A DNA stretch of 44,129 bases. It comes from Gammaproteobacteria bacterium. GTDB taxonomy: Bacteria > Pseudomonadota > Gammaproteobacteria > Chromatiales > Chromatiaceae. Below, one piece after another: positions 6,960 to 14,885 of the stretch. The translations under genes and the position numbers were made by a program. The notes beneath the pieces were generated by a model. The model ran no database searches. It was not told the origin of the DNA and worked only from the letters and a program-made list of their open reading frames with translations. Each line of letters opens with the position of its first letter. Within the stretch, counting starts at the first letter, position 1. The DNA is taken from positions 6,542 through 50,670 of the forward strand of contig JAGRGU010000033.1 in the NCBI GenBank assembly GCA_020445335.1. The letters run 5' to 3'.

Positions 6960-9539
6960 ATGAAATCAGTCCACCTCCCCGCGCTACCCTCCTGGCTTGT
7001 CTACGGCATTCTATGTTTCGGCAGCGTCTATGCCACTCTCGATCTCTATCCCGGAGGATTCTCCGCGGCACCGCTTTGGGCCAGCGGGGGATTTGCTCTC
7101 GCCGGCCTGTTGCTGCACGGTTTCTGGGCACTGCCTGGCGTGGTTATCGGAACCCTGCTGGCATTTCAGCTGCACCATCTGCCGCCGCTCGAAAGCGGCA
7201 TACTCAGCGCCGGCCTGGTGCTCGGCTCGGTGGCGGTCGCTGCGCTGCTGAGAAGGCAGGGATCAGCCTATACGCTGCTCAACAACGCGCTGCAGAGCAC
7301 CCTTTTCCTGATCACGGCTCCGTTGCTGCTGCCGCTGTTCAGCATTGCCAGCGTGCTGATCCTGGACGCCCTCGACGGCGGGCCGGGGGAGCGCTCGCTA
7401 CTACTGTTGTCGCAGCAGATCTGGCTCTCCCACGCGCTCGGTCTGCTGCTGGTCACCCCGCTGGTACTGGCCTGGCGAATCCGCGCTCCCTGGCCCAAGG
7501 GGTTGTGGCCGCGCCTGGAGGCGCTGCTGCTGCTCGCCGCCAGCGGTGCTCTGGCCTACCTCTACGTCAGCCCGGATCTGCCGGACGCCATCCACCAGTA
7601 CCCGCTCTCCTATCTGCCGTTCCCGCTGCTGGTATGGGCCTTCCTGCGTTTTCGCGCGCGCGCCACCACGCTGGTGCTGCTGATACTGGCGATCGCCGTG
7701 CTCTGGAGCAGCCGTGCCGGCCAGGGACCGTTCGCCGCTCAACAGGCGCCGCTGCAGGAGATAATGCTGCAACTCTACCTGCTGGTAATGTCGCTGACTG
7801 CGCTGATTGGCATAAGCCAGATCGGCGACCGCCAGCAGCGCCTGCAGCGGATGGGACTGGCCAACAAGATCATCACCCACTCGCCGCAAGGGATCATCGT
7901 CACCGATCCCGGAGGCATCATTCTCTCCGCCAACCCGGCATTTTTCGTCTCCACCGGCTTCCAGCCCAACGAGATCGCCGGACAGTCGATCCAGAAGCTC
8001 ACCTCGGTGCACCACAACCGCGACTTTTTCGCCAACATCTGGCGTCAGTTGAAGCTCAAAGGACAGTGGGAGGGGGAGATCTGGAATCGCGACAAGAATG
8101 GTGAAATCCACCCGCAATGGCTCAGCCTCACGGCGATCACCGACCCTGCGCACCGCCCGACCCACTATCTCGGCATCTACGCCGATGTATCGCACCAGAA
8201 ACAGGTGCAGGAGCGGCTGCGGCGACTGGCCTATCATGACGTCCTGACCGGGCTGCCCAATCGCCAGTTGTTCAACGACAGACTCAACCAGGCGATCAAG
8301 TACGCCGATCGCAACAACGCCCGCCTGGCGCTGTTCTTCATCGACCTGGACCGCTTCAAGAACGTCAACGATACCCTCGGCCACAGCGTTGGCGACAAGG
8401 TTCTGCAGCTGACCGCGGAACGGCTCAACAAGCACACCCGCCAGACCGATACACTCTCGCGTCTGGGTGGTGACGAGTTCACCATCATCATTCAGGACAT
8501 CACCGAGAACTTCGATACCGTGCGTGTCGCAGAGAAGGTGATCAAGGCGTTTCAGACACCGCTGGTGATCGACGGTCAGGAGCTGTTCATGACCCCCAGC
8601 ATCGGCATCGCCATGTTTCCCGACGACGCCAAGACCAGCGAGGAGCTGGTCAAGTATGCCGATACCGCGATGTACCGTGCCAAGGAACTGGGAGGCAACG
8701 GCTTCCAGTTCTTCGCCGCCGACATGAGCGATCCGGTGCGCTGGAGCCTGACCATCGAAAACGCGCTGCGGCGCGCCGTCGAGCAGCAGACCATCACCCT
8801 CGAGTACCAGCCCCAGTTCGACCTGCGCAGCGGCGATATCGTCGGCCTGGAGGCGCTGGCGCGCTGGCAGCACCACGGCATGGAGGAGACACCACCTGAA
8901 ATCTTCATCAAGGTGGCGGAGGAGACCGGCCTCATCCATCGCATGGGCGACCAGATCATCGAGATGGCCTGCCAACAGGCGGCACAATGGCACCGCGAGG
9001 GTTTCAATTCGCTGAAGGTTTCGATCAATCTGTCACTGCTGCAGCTGAAGCAGAGCGACTTCTCGGATCGGCTGCAGAAGATCGTACGCGACAGCGGCGC
9101 GCCCAAGGAGATGATCGAGCTGGAGATCACCGAGACCACGCTGATGGAGAACGCCGGCTTCATGGAGAGCATGATCAACATGCTCTCGGTGCAGGGTTTC
9201 CGTATTGCCATCGACGACTTCGGTACCGGCTACTCGTCGCTCAGCTACCTGAAACGGCTGTCGATCGACCGGGTCAAGATCGACAGCTCCTTCGTCAAGG
9301 AGCTGCCGGATGCGGCCAACGATGCCGCCATCTGCACCGCAATCATATCGATGGCGCACAATCTCAACCTGAGCGTGGTTGCCGAAGGGGTGGAATCCGA
9401 CGAGCAGATGGAGTTTCTGCGCAAGTCACACTGCGACGAGATACAGGGCTATATTTTCAGCAAACCGGTCGGACCACAGGAGATCTCGGAGATGATTCGG
9501 CAGGGCTACTGGCACACGCGTAGCGAGCAGGAGCACTAG
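6960..9539 (+). CDS. MASE1-PAS-GGDEF-EAL membrane signalling protein (cyclic di-GMP)
   Basis: An 859-residue membrane-anchored protein of cyclic di-GMP turnover. Residues 1-285 form about eight hydrophobic segments of the MASE1 sensor type (PGGFSAAPLWASGG, PLSYLPFPLLVWAFLRF). A PAS domain follows near 295-415 (ITHSPQGIIVTDPGGIILSANPAF). The GGDEF domain near 425-590 has an intact RLGGDEF and an RxxD inhibitory site (RQTD) five residues before it. The EAL domain near 600-850 keeps GLEALARW, the N in SINLS, EITET, DDFGTGYSSL and EGVES, so phosphodiesterase activity looks possible. Both output domains appear catalytically complete, so net activity cannot be predicted. The next cluster of GGDEF genes is convergent and ends 15 bases downstream. 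Confidence 0.95.
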   Translation: MKSVHLPALPSWLVYGILCFGSVYATLDLYPGGFSAAPLWASGGFALAGLLLHGFWALPGVVIGTLLAFQLHHLPPLESGILSAGLVLGSVAVAALLRRQGSAYTLLNNALQSTLFLITAPLLLPLFSIASVLILDALDGGPGERSLLLLSQQIWLSHALGLLLVTPLVLAWRIRAPWPKGLWPRLEALLLLAASGALAYLYVSPDLPDAIHQYPLSYLPFPLLVWAFLRFRARATTLVLLILAIAVLWSSRAGQGPFAAQQAPLQEIMLQLYLLVMSLTALIGISQIGDRQQRLQRMGLANKIITHSPQGIIVTDPGGIILSANPAFFVSTGFQPNEIAGQSIQKLTSVHHNRDFFANIWRQLKLKGQWEGEIWNRDKNGEIHPQWLSLTAITDPAHRPTHYLGIYADVSHQKQVQERLRRLAYHDVLTGLPNRQLFNDRLNQAIKYADRNNARLALFFIDLDRFKNVNDTLGHSVGDKVLQLTAERLNKHTRQTDTLSRLGGDEFTIIIQDITENFDTVRVAEKVIKAFQTPLVIDGQELFMTPSIGIAMFPDDAKTSEELVKYADTAMYRAKELGGNGFQFFAADMSDPVRWSLTIENALRRAVEQQTITLEYQPQFDLRSGDIVGLEALARWQHHGMEETPPEIFIKVAEETGLIHRMGDQIIEMACQQAAQWHREGFNSLKVSINLSLLQLKQSDFSDRLQKIVRDSGAPKEMIELEITETTLMENAGFMESMINMLSVQGFRIAIDDFGTGYSSLSYLKRLSIDRVKIDSSFVKELPDAANDAAICTAIISMAHNLNLSVVAEGVESDEQMEFLRKSHCDEIQGYIFSKPVGPQEISEMIRQGYWHTRSEQEH

Positions 9540-9554
9540 CAGTCGTCGCGACTG

Positions 9555-10007
9555 TCAGGGCCTGCACCAGCGCTCCACCTCGGCGTCGGCCCGCGCCAGC
9601 TCCTGCTGCCGCTCTAGATCGTTCAGATAGCGGCGGCCGCCGTCCTCCTGAGGCTGGTAAAGCCGGCCGCGACGGTATCGCTGCAGACGATTGCGCGCAT
9701 GGGCGCAGTGCTGCGCGCGACGGGCCTCGCGCTCTTCAGCCTGCCTGCGCTTCTGCTCCCGCGCCTCACGCTCCTCGCGTAGCGCATCGATCAGGCGTTG
9801 ATGCTCCTGCTGCTGTCGCTCGCCGGACAACGCCGGACTCTGCGCCGGTAGCGGGGGCGCCTCTCTCACAGGCACCTGCTCAGCACTCGCGCCCTGCGGG
9901 CGGTCGCCGAAATGGACCCGCCCGTCGGCGTCGGTCCAGCGATAGATCTCGCACCAGGCCGGAGAAGCCCCGAATATTGCAAGTATCAGCAGCAGCCTTG
10001 TTGCCAT
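9555..10007 (-). CDS. DUF4124-domain exported protein
   Basis: A 150-residue protein with a cleavable-looking signal (MATRLLLILAIFGASPAWC) and then a DUF4124 domain, IYRWTDADGRVHFGDRP, a short beta-rich module common in gammaproteobacterial envelope proteins and of unknown function. Residues 60-150 are highly charged and rich in Gln, Glu and Arg (REEREAREQKRRQAEEREARR), probably helical. The ORF extends upstream to 10070, but the ATG at 10007 has a clear ribosome site (GAGGTGAAG) and starts the signal sequence, so I use it. This start lies within the end of the upstream ODP-GGDEF gene (stop at 10049), 41 bases after it, which suggests co-transcription. Function unknown. Confidence 0.85.
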   Translation of the reverse strand: MATRLLLILAIFGASPAWCEIYRWTDADGRVHFGDRPQGASAEQVPVREAPPLPAQSPALSGERQQQEHQRLIDALREEREAREQKRRQAEEREARRAQHCAHARNRLQRYRRGRLYQPQEDGGRRYLNDLERQQELARADAEVERWCRP

Positions 10008-10048
10008 CTTCACCTCATCGAAATCCCCGAGCGGACACTGACGCCCGT

Positions 10049-11845
10049 CTAATTGAAATCCAACGACCACTGCCCCGGACTGGCGACCGTATCGGCACTG
10101 CAGACGCGGTTGCGCCCGAGGTTCTTGGCGCGGTAGAGCGCTAGGTCGGCGCGCTCGATGAAGCCGGGGATCGACTCGCCCACCTGGCGCAGCGCGGTTC
10201 CGATGCTGATGGTCACACGCAGCCCCGAAAAGGTGCCCTTGAACCGCACAGCGGCGACCTGCTGGCGCAACCGCTCTCCGATTGCAGCGATCTCGGTAGC
10301 CGGATCGCCCACCACGATGAGGCCGAACTCTTCACCACCGAGGCGCACCGCCAGGTCACCGGCGCGCGCATCGTCCTGGATCTGGCGCGCCACACGACAG
10401 AGTACCTCATCACCGCGCACATGCCCGTAACGGTCGTTGATCCCCTTGAAATGGTCGATATCGAGCATTGCCAATGCCACCGGCGTACCGCCCGAACGGT
10501 CGTGAATCTCGAACAGACGGCGCAGCGTATCCTCCATATAGAAGCGGGTGAAGAGCCCGGTCAGCGGATCCCTGATCGAACGCTCGTAGAATTTCTGCCG
10601 TTCGAGCTCGATGCCGCGGTAGATCGCCTCCCGCTCCACCGCCACCTGCAGCACCTCCGACATCTGCTCCATCACCTGTCGCGCCTGGCTGTCCGGCTCG
10701 GTGGACTCGCTGACCCCGATCACCACCACGCCGTAGACCCACTCGTCCGCCTCGCGAAACAGCGGCAGCATAAAACGGCAGGCACCTTCACCATCCGCCT
10801 TCACGACAATCGGTCCTGAAACCGACCCACTCCCCGCCACGCAGGCCTGTCGGCTGATGCCGAACAGCCGCGATACCTCTCGCGGGGGGGCGGCGGCGAC
10901 GCCGCGGTAACGGCTTTCGGGAGCCAGTTGCAGCACCGTGTCGTCCTGTAGTTGCACGAAGAACTCCAGCGACACGGCCGGCATCGCCCGTTTCAGTATC
11001 GCCAGCAGCCGATCGGCGATCTCACGGAAGTCGCGCGAGATCACCATGGTCGAGGTGATATCCCTGAGGATCCCGTTCAAATGGGAGAGGCGCTGAATAT
11101 CCCCGTCGCGCTCCGCCATCAGGTAGAGCCCGCACTCAATCCCTTTCAGCTCGCGGACCAGGTTGGCGATCAGCCTGCCGGGAACCAGCGGTCCGCGTTG
11201 CGGCGCGATCATCTCCAGCGGATGGTTCTCGATCCGCTTCAACGTCTGGTTGAGCACCTCACGACTGGGAAAATAGTGCTCGTGGTGGATTCGGATACGT
11301 TCGAAATGATCCTCGCCCTCGGCAAAAAGGGGCGCCCCGATCGCGTCACACGCAAACAGATCGCCGGAAAAGAGCGTCCCCGAAACGGCGTCGAAGGTGC
11401 AGAAAGCCCCCGGGTAGTGCGCGTATGGGGTGAAGATGAACTGCAACAACCGTTGCGGCAGTGCCAGCTGCCAGCGATTGCGCTCCACCAGCCAGAACGG
11501 CATGCGCAACTGATACTGGGCGATCGATCTCGCGGCCTGCTGATGAGTGACGATGCTGACCCCCCCGGGATCGATCAGCGTATCGAGCTGCGGCAGCGCA
11601 CTGGTGATGGCGGGATCCTGATGCTGGCAGACAATCCAGCGCAACGCATCGAGAGGAATCAGCTGCTCGACCTTCGACAGGGTTGCAGCTATCGTGCGAA
11701 TCGAACCCGGATCGATCAGCACTGCCTGATCATCCGCAAGCAGCAGGTATGCATTGCTGCCTCCCAGCTCACCGTCACTGCCCGCACCCACCCACCACAG
11801 GCCTTCCGCCAAAGCTACCGGTCCCGCATCGGCCACTGCGCTCAC
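10049..11845 (-). CDS. Metallo-beta-lactamase/ODP-like - GAF-like - GGDEF fusion protein
   Basis: A 598-residue cytoplasmic protein with an N-terminal metallo-beta-lactamase fold of the flavodiiron/ODP type (about 1-230), a middle GAF-like region (about 255-415) and a C-terminal diguanylate cyclase (about 430-590) with intact GGEEF and an RAGD inhibitory site. ODP domains in other bacteria bind two irons and sense oxygen or iron. Against the flavodiiron ligand pattern, His75, Asp77, His143 and Asp162 are visible (CQHQDP, YAHYPGAFC, FSGDLF). The usual third acidic position is Ala79, the next position is Ile80, and the usual last His is Arg217 (APQRGPL). The site is therefore degenerate and may hold one metal or none. 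It starts at a GTG overlapping the stop of the upstream GGDEF gene (GTGA), so the two are translationally coupled. Domain order certain; sensing role inferred. Confidence 0.9.
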   Translation of the reverse strand: MSAVADAGPVALAEGLWWVGAGSDGELGGSNAYLLLADDQAVLIDPGSIRTIAATLSKVEQLIPLDALRWIVCQHQDPAITSALPQLDTLIDPGGVSIVTHQQAARSIAQYQLRMPFWLVERNRWQLALPQRLLQFIFTPYAHYPGAFCTFDAVSGTLFSGDLFACDAIGAPLFAEGEDHFERIRIHHEHYFPSREVLNQTLKRIENHPLEMIAPQRGPLVPGRLIANLVRELKGIECGLYLMAERDGDIQRLSHLNGILRDITSTMVISRDFREIADRLLAILKRAMPAVSLEFFVQLQDDTVLQLAPESRYRGVAAAPPREVSRLFGISRQACVAGSGSVSGPIVVKADGEGACRFMLPLFREADEWVYGVVVIGVSESTEPDSQARQVMEQMSEVLQVAVEREAIYRGIELERQKFYERSIRDPLTGLFTRFYMEDTLRRLFEIHDRSGGTPVALAMLDIDHFKGINDRYGHVRGDEVLCRVARQIQDDARAGDLAVRLGGEEFGLIVVGDPATEIAAIGERLRQQVAAVRFKGTFSGLRVTISIGTALRQVGESIPGFIERADLALYRAKNLGRNRVCSADTVASPGQWSLDFN

Positions 11846-12510
11846 GACTGCATCAACTCGTCTTTTTCGTCCCTGCTGACCTGGCCTCTGGGTTTGAGCA
11901 GCTCGTATTCGCGATGACAGACGCGGTTGCGGCCTCCCAGTTTAGCCTGATAGAGCAGCTCATCGGCACGCTCGAGCAGCTGCCCGGAGGTCAGTTCATC
12001 GCCCTTGCCGCAGACCTCCACTCCCATGCTGGCGGTCAATTGAAAACTGATTCCTGCGTACTCCACCGGTGCGCCCTCAATCGCCCGGCGCAGCCGGTCC
12101 GCAACCGCCACCGCGTGCGGCAGCTCGGTCGCCGGCAGCAGCAGGGCGAACTCCTCGCCGCCGTAGCGGCAGGGGATATCCACCTTGCGCAGCACCTGAC
12201 GCATCAACACCGCACAGTGCTTCAGCGCCTCGTTGCCGGCCTCGTGCCCCCACTCGTCGTTGACCCGCTTGAAGTGGTCGAGATCGACCATGATCAACGC
12301 CGTGGGGCGTCCGGTTCGGCGCGTCCGCTCGAGCTCCTGTTCGGCGACAACCAGAAGATGACGGTAGTTGAACAGTCCGGTGAGAGAGTCGACATGGACC
12401 TGACGGGAGAGGGTCGCGATCTGCTCCTGCGCCCGCTCGAGCTCATCCAGGCGCGGGCATTCGGCTTCACCGACAGGGCACTCGCCTCGCTTTCTCTCAC
12501 CGGTTCCCAT
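11842..12510 (-). CDS. Diguanylate cyclase, soluble GGDEF protein
   Basis: A 222-residue protein with a short N-terminal helix (LDELERAQEQIATLSRQVHVDSLTGLFNYRHL) leading into one GGDEF domain. The active-site motif is GGEEF and an RxxD product-inhibition site (RKVD) lies five residues before it, so it should make cyclic di-GMP and be feedback-inhibited. No sensor domain is attached. The gene overlaps the next one by four bases (GTGA), so its dimerising helix may pair with, or respond to, the ODP-like fusion protein. A GAGGG ribosome site precedes the ATG. It lies downstream of amtB on the same strand but is separated from it by a strong terminator. Confidence 0.93.
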   Translation of the reverse strand: MGTGERKRGECPVGEAECPRLDELERAQEQIATLSRQVHVDSLTGLFNYRHLLVVAEQELERTRRTGRPTALIMVDLDHFKRVNDEWGHEAGNEALKHCAVLMRQVLRKVDIPCRYGGEEFALLLPATELPHAVAVADRLRRAIEGAPVEYAGISFQLTASMGVEVCGKGDELTSGQLLERADELLYQAKLGGRNRVCHREYELLKPRGQVSRDEKDELMQS

Positions 12511-12569
12511 GCGCCCTCGATCGATTGGACAGCGGCTTTGATGGCGCCGATTTTACCGTTTATCGCAGG

Positions 12570-12600
12570 CAAAAAAAAACGGGTGCCGAAGCACCCGTTC
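12570..12600 (-). terminator. Rho-independent terminator of glnK-amtB
   Basis: On the minus strand a 9-bp perfect stem AACGGGTGC/GCACCCGTT with a stable TTCG loop (12599-12578) is followed by a run of nine Ts (12579-12571). It lies just after the amtB stop at 12621. A textbook intrinsic terminator, separating the nitrogen unit from the downstream GGDEF genes. Confidence 0.93.
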
Positions 12601-12620
12601 AAAGATGCAACCACCAGCGG

Positions 12621-13919
12621 TTACATACCAGAGGAGCCGCGCGAGCCGACAAACTCGGGATAGGCTTCCATGCCACACTCGCCGATATCCACGCCCTCGT
12701 ACTCCTCCTCTTCGGAGACGCGGATGCCCATGATCATCTTGATCACCAGCCAGACGATGAAGCTGACCACGAAGACCCAGGCAAAGATGGTGAGCATGCC
12801 GATCAGCTGCGCGCTGAACGTGGTGCCGTCATTGGTCAGCGGCACCGCCATCAGACCCCAGATGCCGACCACGCCGTGAACCGAGATCGCACCAACCGGA
12901 TCATCAATCTTCAGCTTGTCCAAGGTGACGATAGACAGCACCACCAGCGCGCCACCGGCGGCACCGATCAGTGTGGCGGCCAGCGGCGTGGGCGTGGAGG
13001 GCTCTGCGGTGATCGCCACCAGTCCCGCCAGCGCACCGTTGAGCGCCATGGTCAGATCCGCCTTGCCGAACAGCATGCGGGCAACCAGCAGCGCCATAAT
13101 CACGCCTCCCGCCGCCGCGGCGTTGGTATTGACGAATACCATGGCGACAGAGTTCGCACTGGCAGCATCACCCAGTTTCAGCACCGAGCCGCCGTTGAAG
13201 CCGAACCAGCCCATCCACAGGATGAAGGTACCCAGCGCAGCCAGCGGCATATTGGCGCCCGGAATCGGGCGCACCTCACCGTTGGGACCGTATTTGCCCT
13301 TGCGAGCGCCCAGCAGCAGCACGCCGGCGAGTGCCGCGGAGGCACCTGCCAGATGCACGATGCCCGACCCGGCGAAGTCGGAGAAGCCCATGTCACCCAG
13401 CGAGTAGATACCGAAAACGCTCTTGCCGCCCCAGGTCCAGGCACCCTCCATCGGGTAGATGAAGGCGGTCATGACGATGGCGAACAGGCCGAAAGACCAA
13501 AGCTTCATGCGCTCTGCCACGGCACCCGAGACGATCGACATCGCGGTCGCCACGAACACCACCTGGAAGAAGAAATCCGAGGCGTTGGAGTAGACAGAAT
13601 CACCATCGAAGCCAGCCTCTGCCGACTCCTTCAGCACCGCCGCCGTCAGGCCGTCAGCGCTGGCGGCGCCATCCAGCGCCAGCCCGCTCAGGAAGATGCC
13701 GCCGTCGTACATGATGTCGTAGCCGACCACCAGGTACATGGTGCAGGCGATCGCAAACAGCATGACATTCTTGGTCAGAATCTCAGTGGTGTTCTTGGCT
13801 CTCACCAGGCCCGCTTCGAGCATCGCAAAGCCCGCGGCCATCCACATGACCAGGGCACCCATCACCAGAAAATAGAAAGTATCCAGTGCGTACTGCAGTT
13901 CAAAAATATGATTTTCCAT
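12621..13919 (-). CDS. amtB: Ammonium transporter AmtB
   Basis: Trimeric inner-membrane ammonium channel, 432 residues with about eleven membrane helices. Family signatures include the AMLEAGLVRAKNT region of the first helices, DFAGSGIVHLAGASAALAG with the Asp and first pore His, and GAISVHGVVGIWG with the second pore His. No cleavable signal is evident: the protein begins MENHIFELQYALDTFYFLVMGALVMW, directly into a helix. The C-terminal tail (EEYEGVDIGECGMEAYPEF) matches the cytoplasmic region that contacts the PII protein. It follows glnK by 11 bases and has a GGGGAAG ribosome site. Expression is expected to follow the sigma-54 promoter of glnK. Confidence 0.97.
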   Translation of the reverse strand: MENHIFELQYALDTFYFLVMGALVMWMAAGFAMLEAGLVRAKNTTEILTKNVMLFAIACTMYLVVGYDIMYDGGIFLSGLALDGAASADGLTAAVLKESAEAGFDGDSVYSNASDFFFQVVFVATAMSIVSGAVAERMKLWSFGLFAIVMTAFIYPMEGAWTWGGKSVFGIYSLGDMGFSDFAGSGIVHLAGASAALAGVLLLGARKGKYGPNGEVRPIPGANMPLAALGTFILWMGWFGFNGGSVLKLGDAASANSVAMVFVNTNAAAAGGVIMALLVARMLFGKADLTMALNGALAGLVAITAEPSTPTPLAATLIGAAGGALVVLSIVTLDKLKIDDPVGAISVHGVVGIWGLMAVPLTNDGTTFSAQLIGMLTIFAWVFVVSFIVWLVIKMIMGIRVSEEEEYEGVDIGECGMEAYPEFVGSRGSSGM

Positions 13920-13930
13920 CGGTCTTCCCC

Positions 13931-14308
<378 letters not shown>

Positions 14309-14362
14309 TCAAGCGTTCGGCAATCTGGACCGGCGACACCGGCCCTTCTGCAGGCAATGGTC

Positions 14363-14378
14363 TGCACACACTGTGCCA
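14363..14378 (-). promoter_or_regulatory. Sigma-54 promoter of glnK-amtB
   Basis: Minus strand TGGCAC-AGTGT-GTGCA. The GG and GC doublets have the exact 10-base spacing of the -24/-12 consensus (TGGCAC-N5-TTGCA), with one mismatch in the -12 box. Transcription would start near 14351, about 80 bases before the glnK ATG. Confidence 0.82.
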
Positions 14379-14471
14379 AGCATGGTTTTTAACGTATTTA
14401 CAATTAGTTATGGGCTACTTCAGGAAATGATGATTTTCTCAACGCACTAAAGATGCACAGCCAATGATGTA

Positions 14472-14501
14472 TGCACTCTTATGGTGCGCGGTTTTGGTGC
14501 A
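14472..14501 (-). promoter_or_regulatory. Two overlapping NtrC-like enhancer sites
   Basis: Site 1 is TGCACTCTTATGGTGCG (14472-14488) and site 2 is TGCGCGGTTTTGGTGCA (14485-14501). Both are 17-base dyads of the form TGC(A/G)C-N7-GTGC(A/G), matching the enteric NtrC consensus TGCAC-N7-GTGCA with one mismatch each. They overlap by four bases and lie about 95-140 bases upstream of the predicted -24/-12 promoter, a normal enhancer distance. A response regulator that could act here is not encoded nearby; the partial one at the right end is of the same class but need not be NtrC. Confidence 0.75.
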
Positions 14502-14566
14502 AAACAGTGCCGTCGGGCCCAAGGCCGACTGGACAAGCTCTGGACGCATGGTTATCTTTTCCCTTC

Positions 14567-14818
14567 ATGATCGATCCCAAACTACTCGACGACCTGGCCA
14601 AACGGCTCGCCGCGGGCGTGCCCGGCGGCATCCAGAGCCTGCAGCAGGATCTGCAGAAGAACTTTCGCGCGGTGCTGGAAGCCGGGCTCAGGAAGCTGGA
14701 TCTGGTCACGCGCGAGGAGTTTGACGTCCAGCGCGCCGTGCTGGCACGGACCAGGGACAAACTGGAGCAACTCGAGCAGCAGCTGGCCGCGCTCGAACAG
14801 CGTTCGACAGAGCAGTAA
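14567..14818 (+). CDS. ubiK: Ubiquinone biosynthesis accessory factor UbiK (YqiC/BMFP family)
   Basis: An 83-residue coiled-coil membrane-fusogenic protein that supports the Ubi complex with UbiJ in other gammaproteobacteria. The N-terminus MIDPKLLDDLAKRL and the core LDLVTREEFDVQRAVLARTRDKLEQLEQQL match the family closely; the C-terminal half is a continuous heptad helix suited to trimerisation. The frame is open upstream, but the ATG at 14567 gives the standard MIDPK start. No good ribosome site precedes it (TTTTCCCTTC). It lies 67 bases before comM on the same strand and its promoter was not recognised. Confidence 0.93.
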   Translation: MIDPKLLDDLAKRLAAGVPGGIQSLQQDLQKNFRAVLEAGLRKLDLVTREEFDVQRAVLARTRDKLEQLEQQLAALEQRSTEQ

Positions 14819-14885
14819 ACGGGTACGCCCGCAGCCCGGCGGGAGCCCATCCATCGCTACCACGCAGATCGCCACGGAGGGTGAT

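Noticed and set aside
7401..8993. A 530-residue minus-strand frame inside the GGDEF-EAL gene
   Set aside because: The sense strand encodes complete MASE1, PAS, GGDEF and EAL motifs; the antisense product has no recognisable motif.
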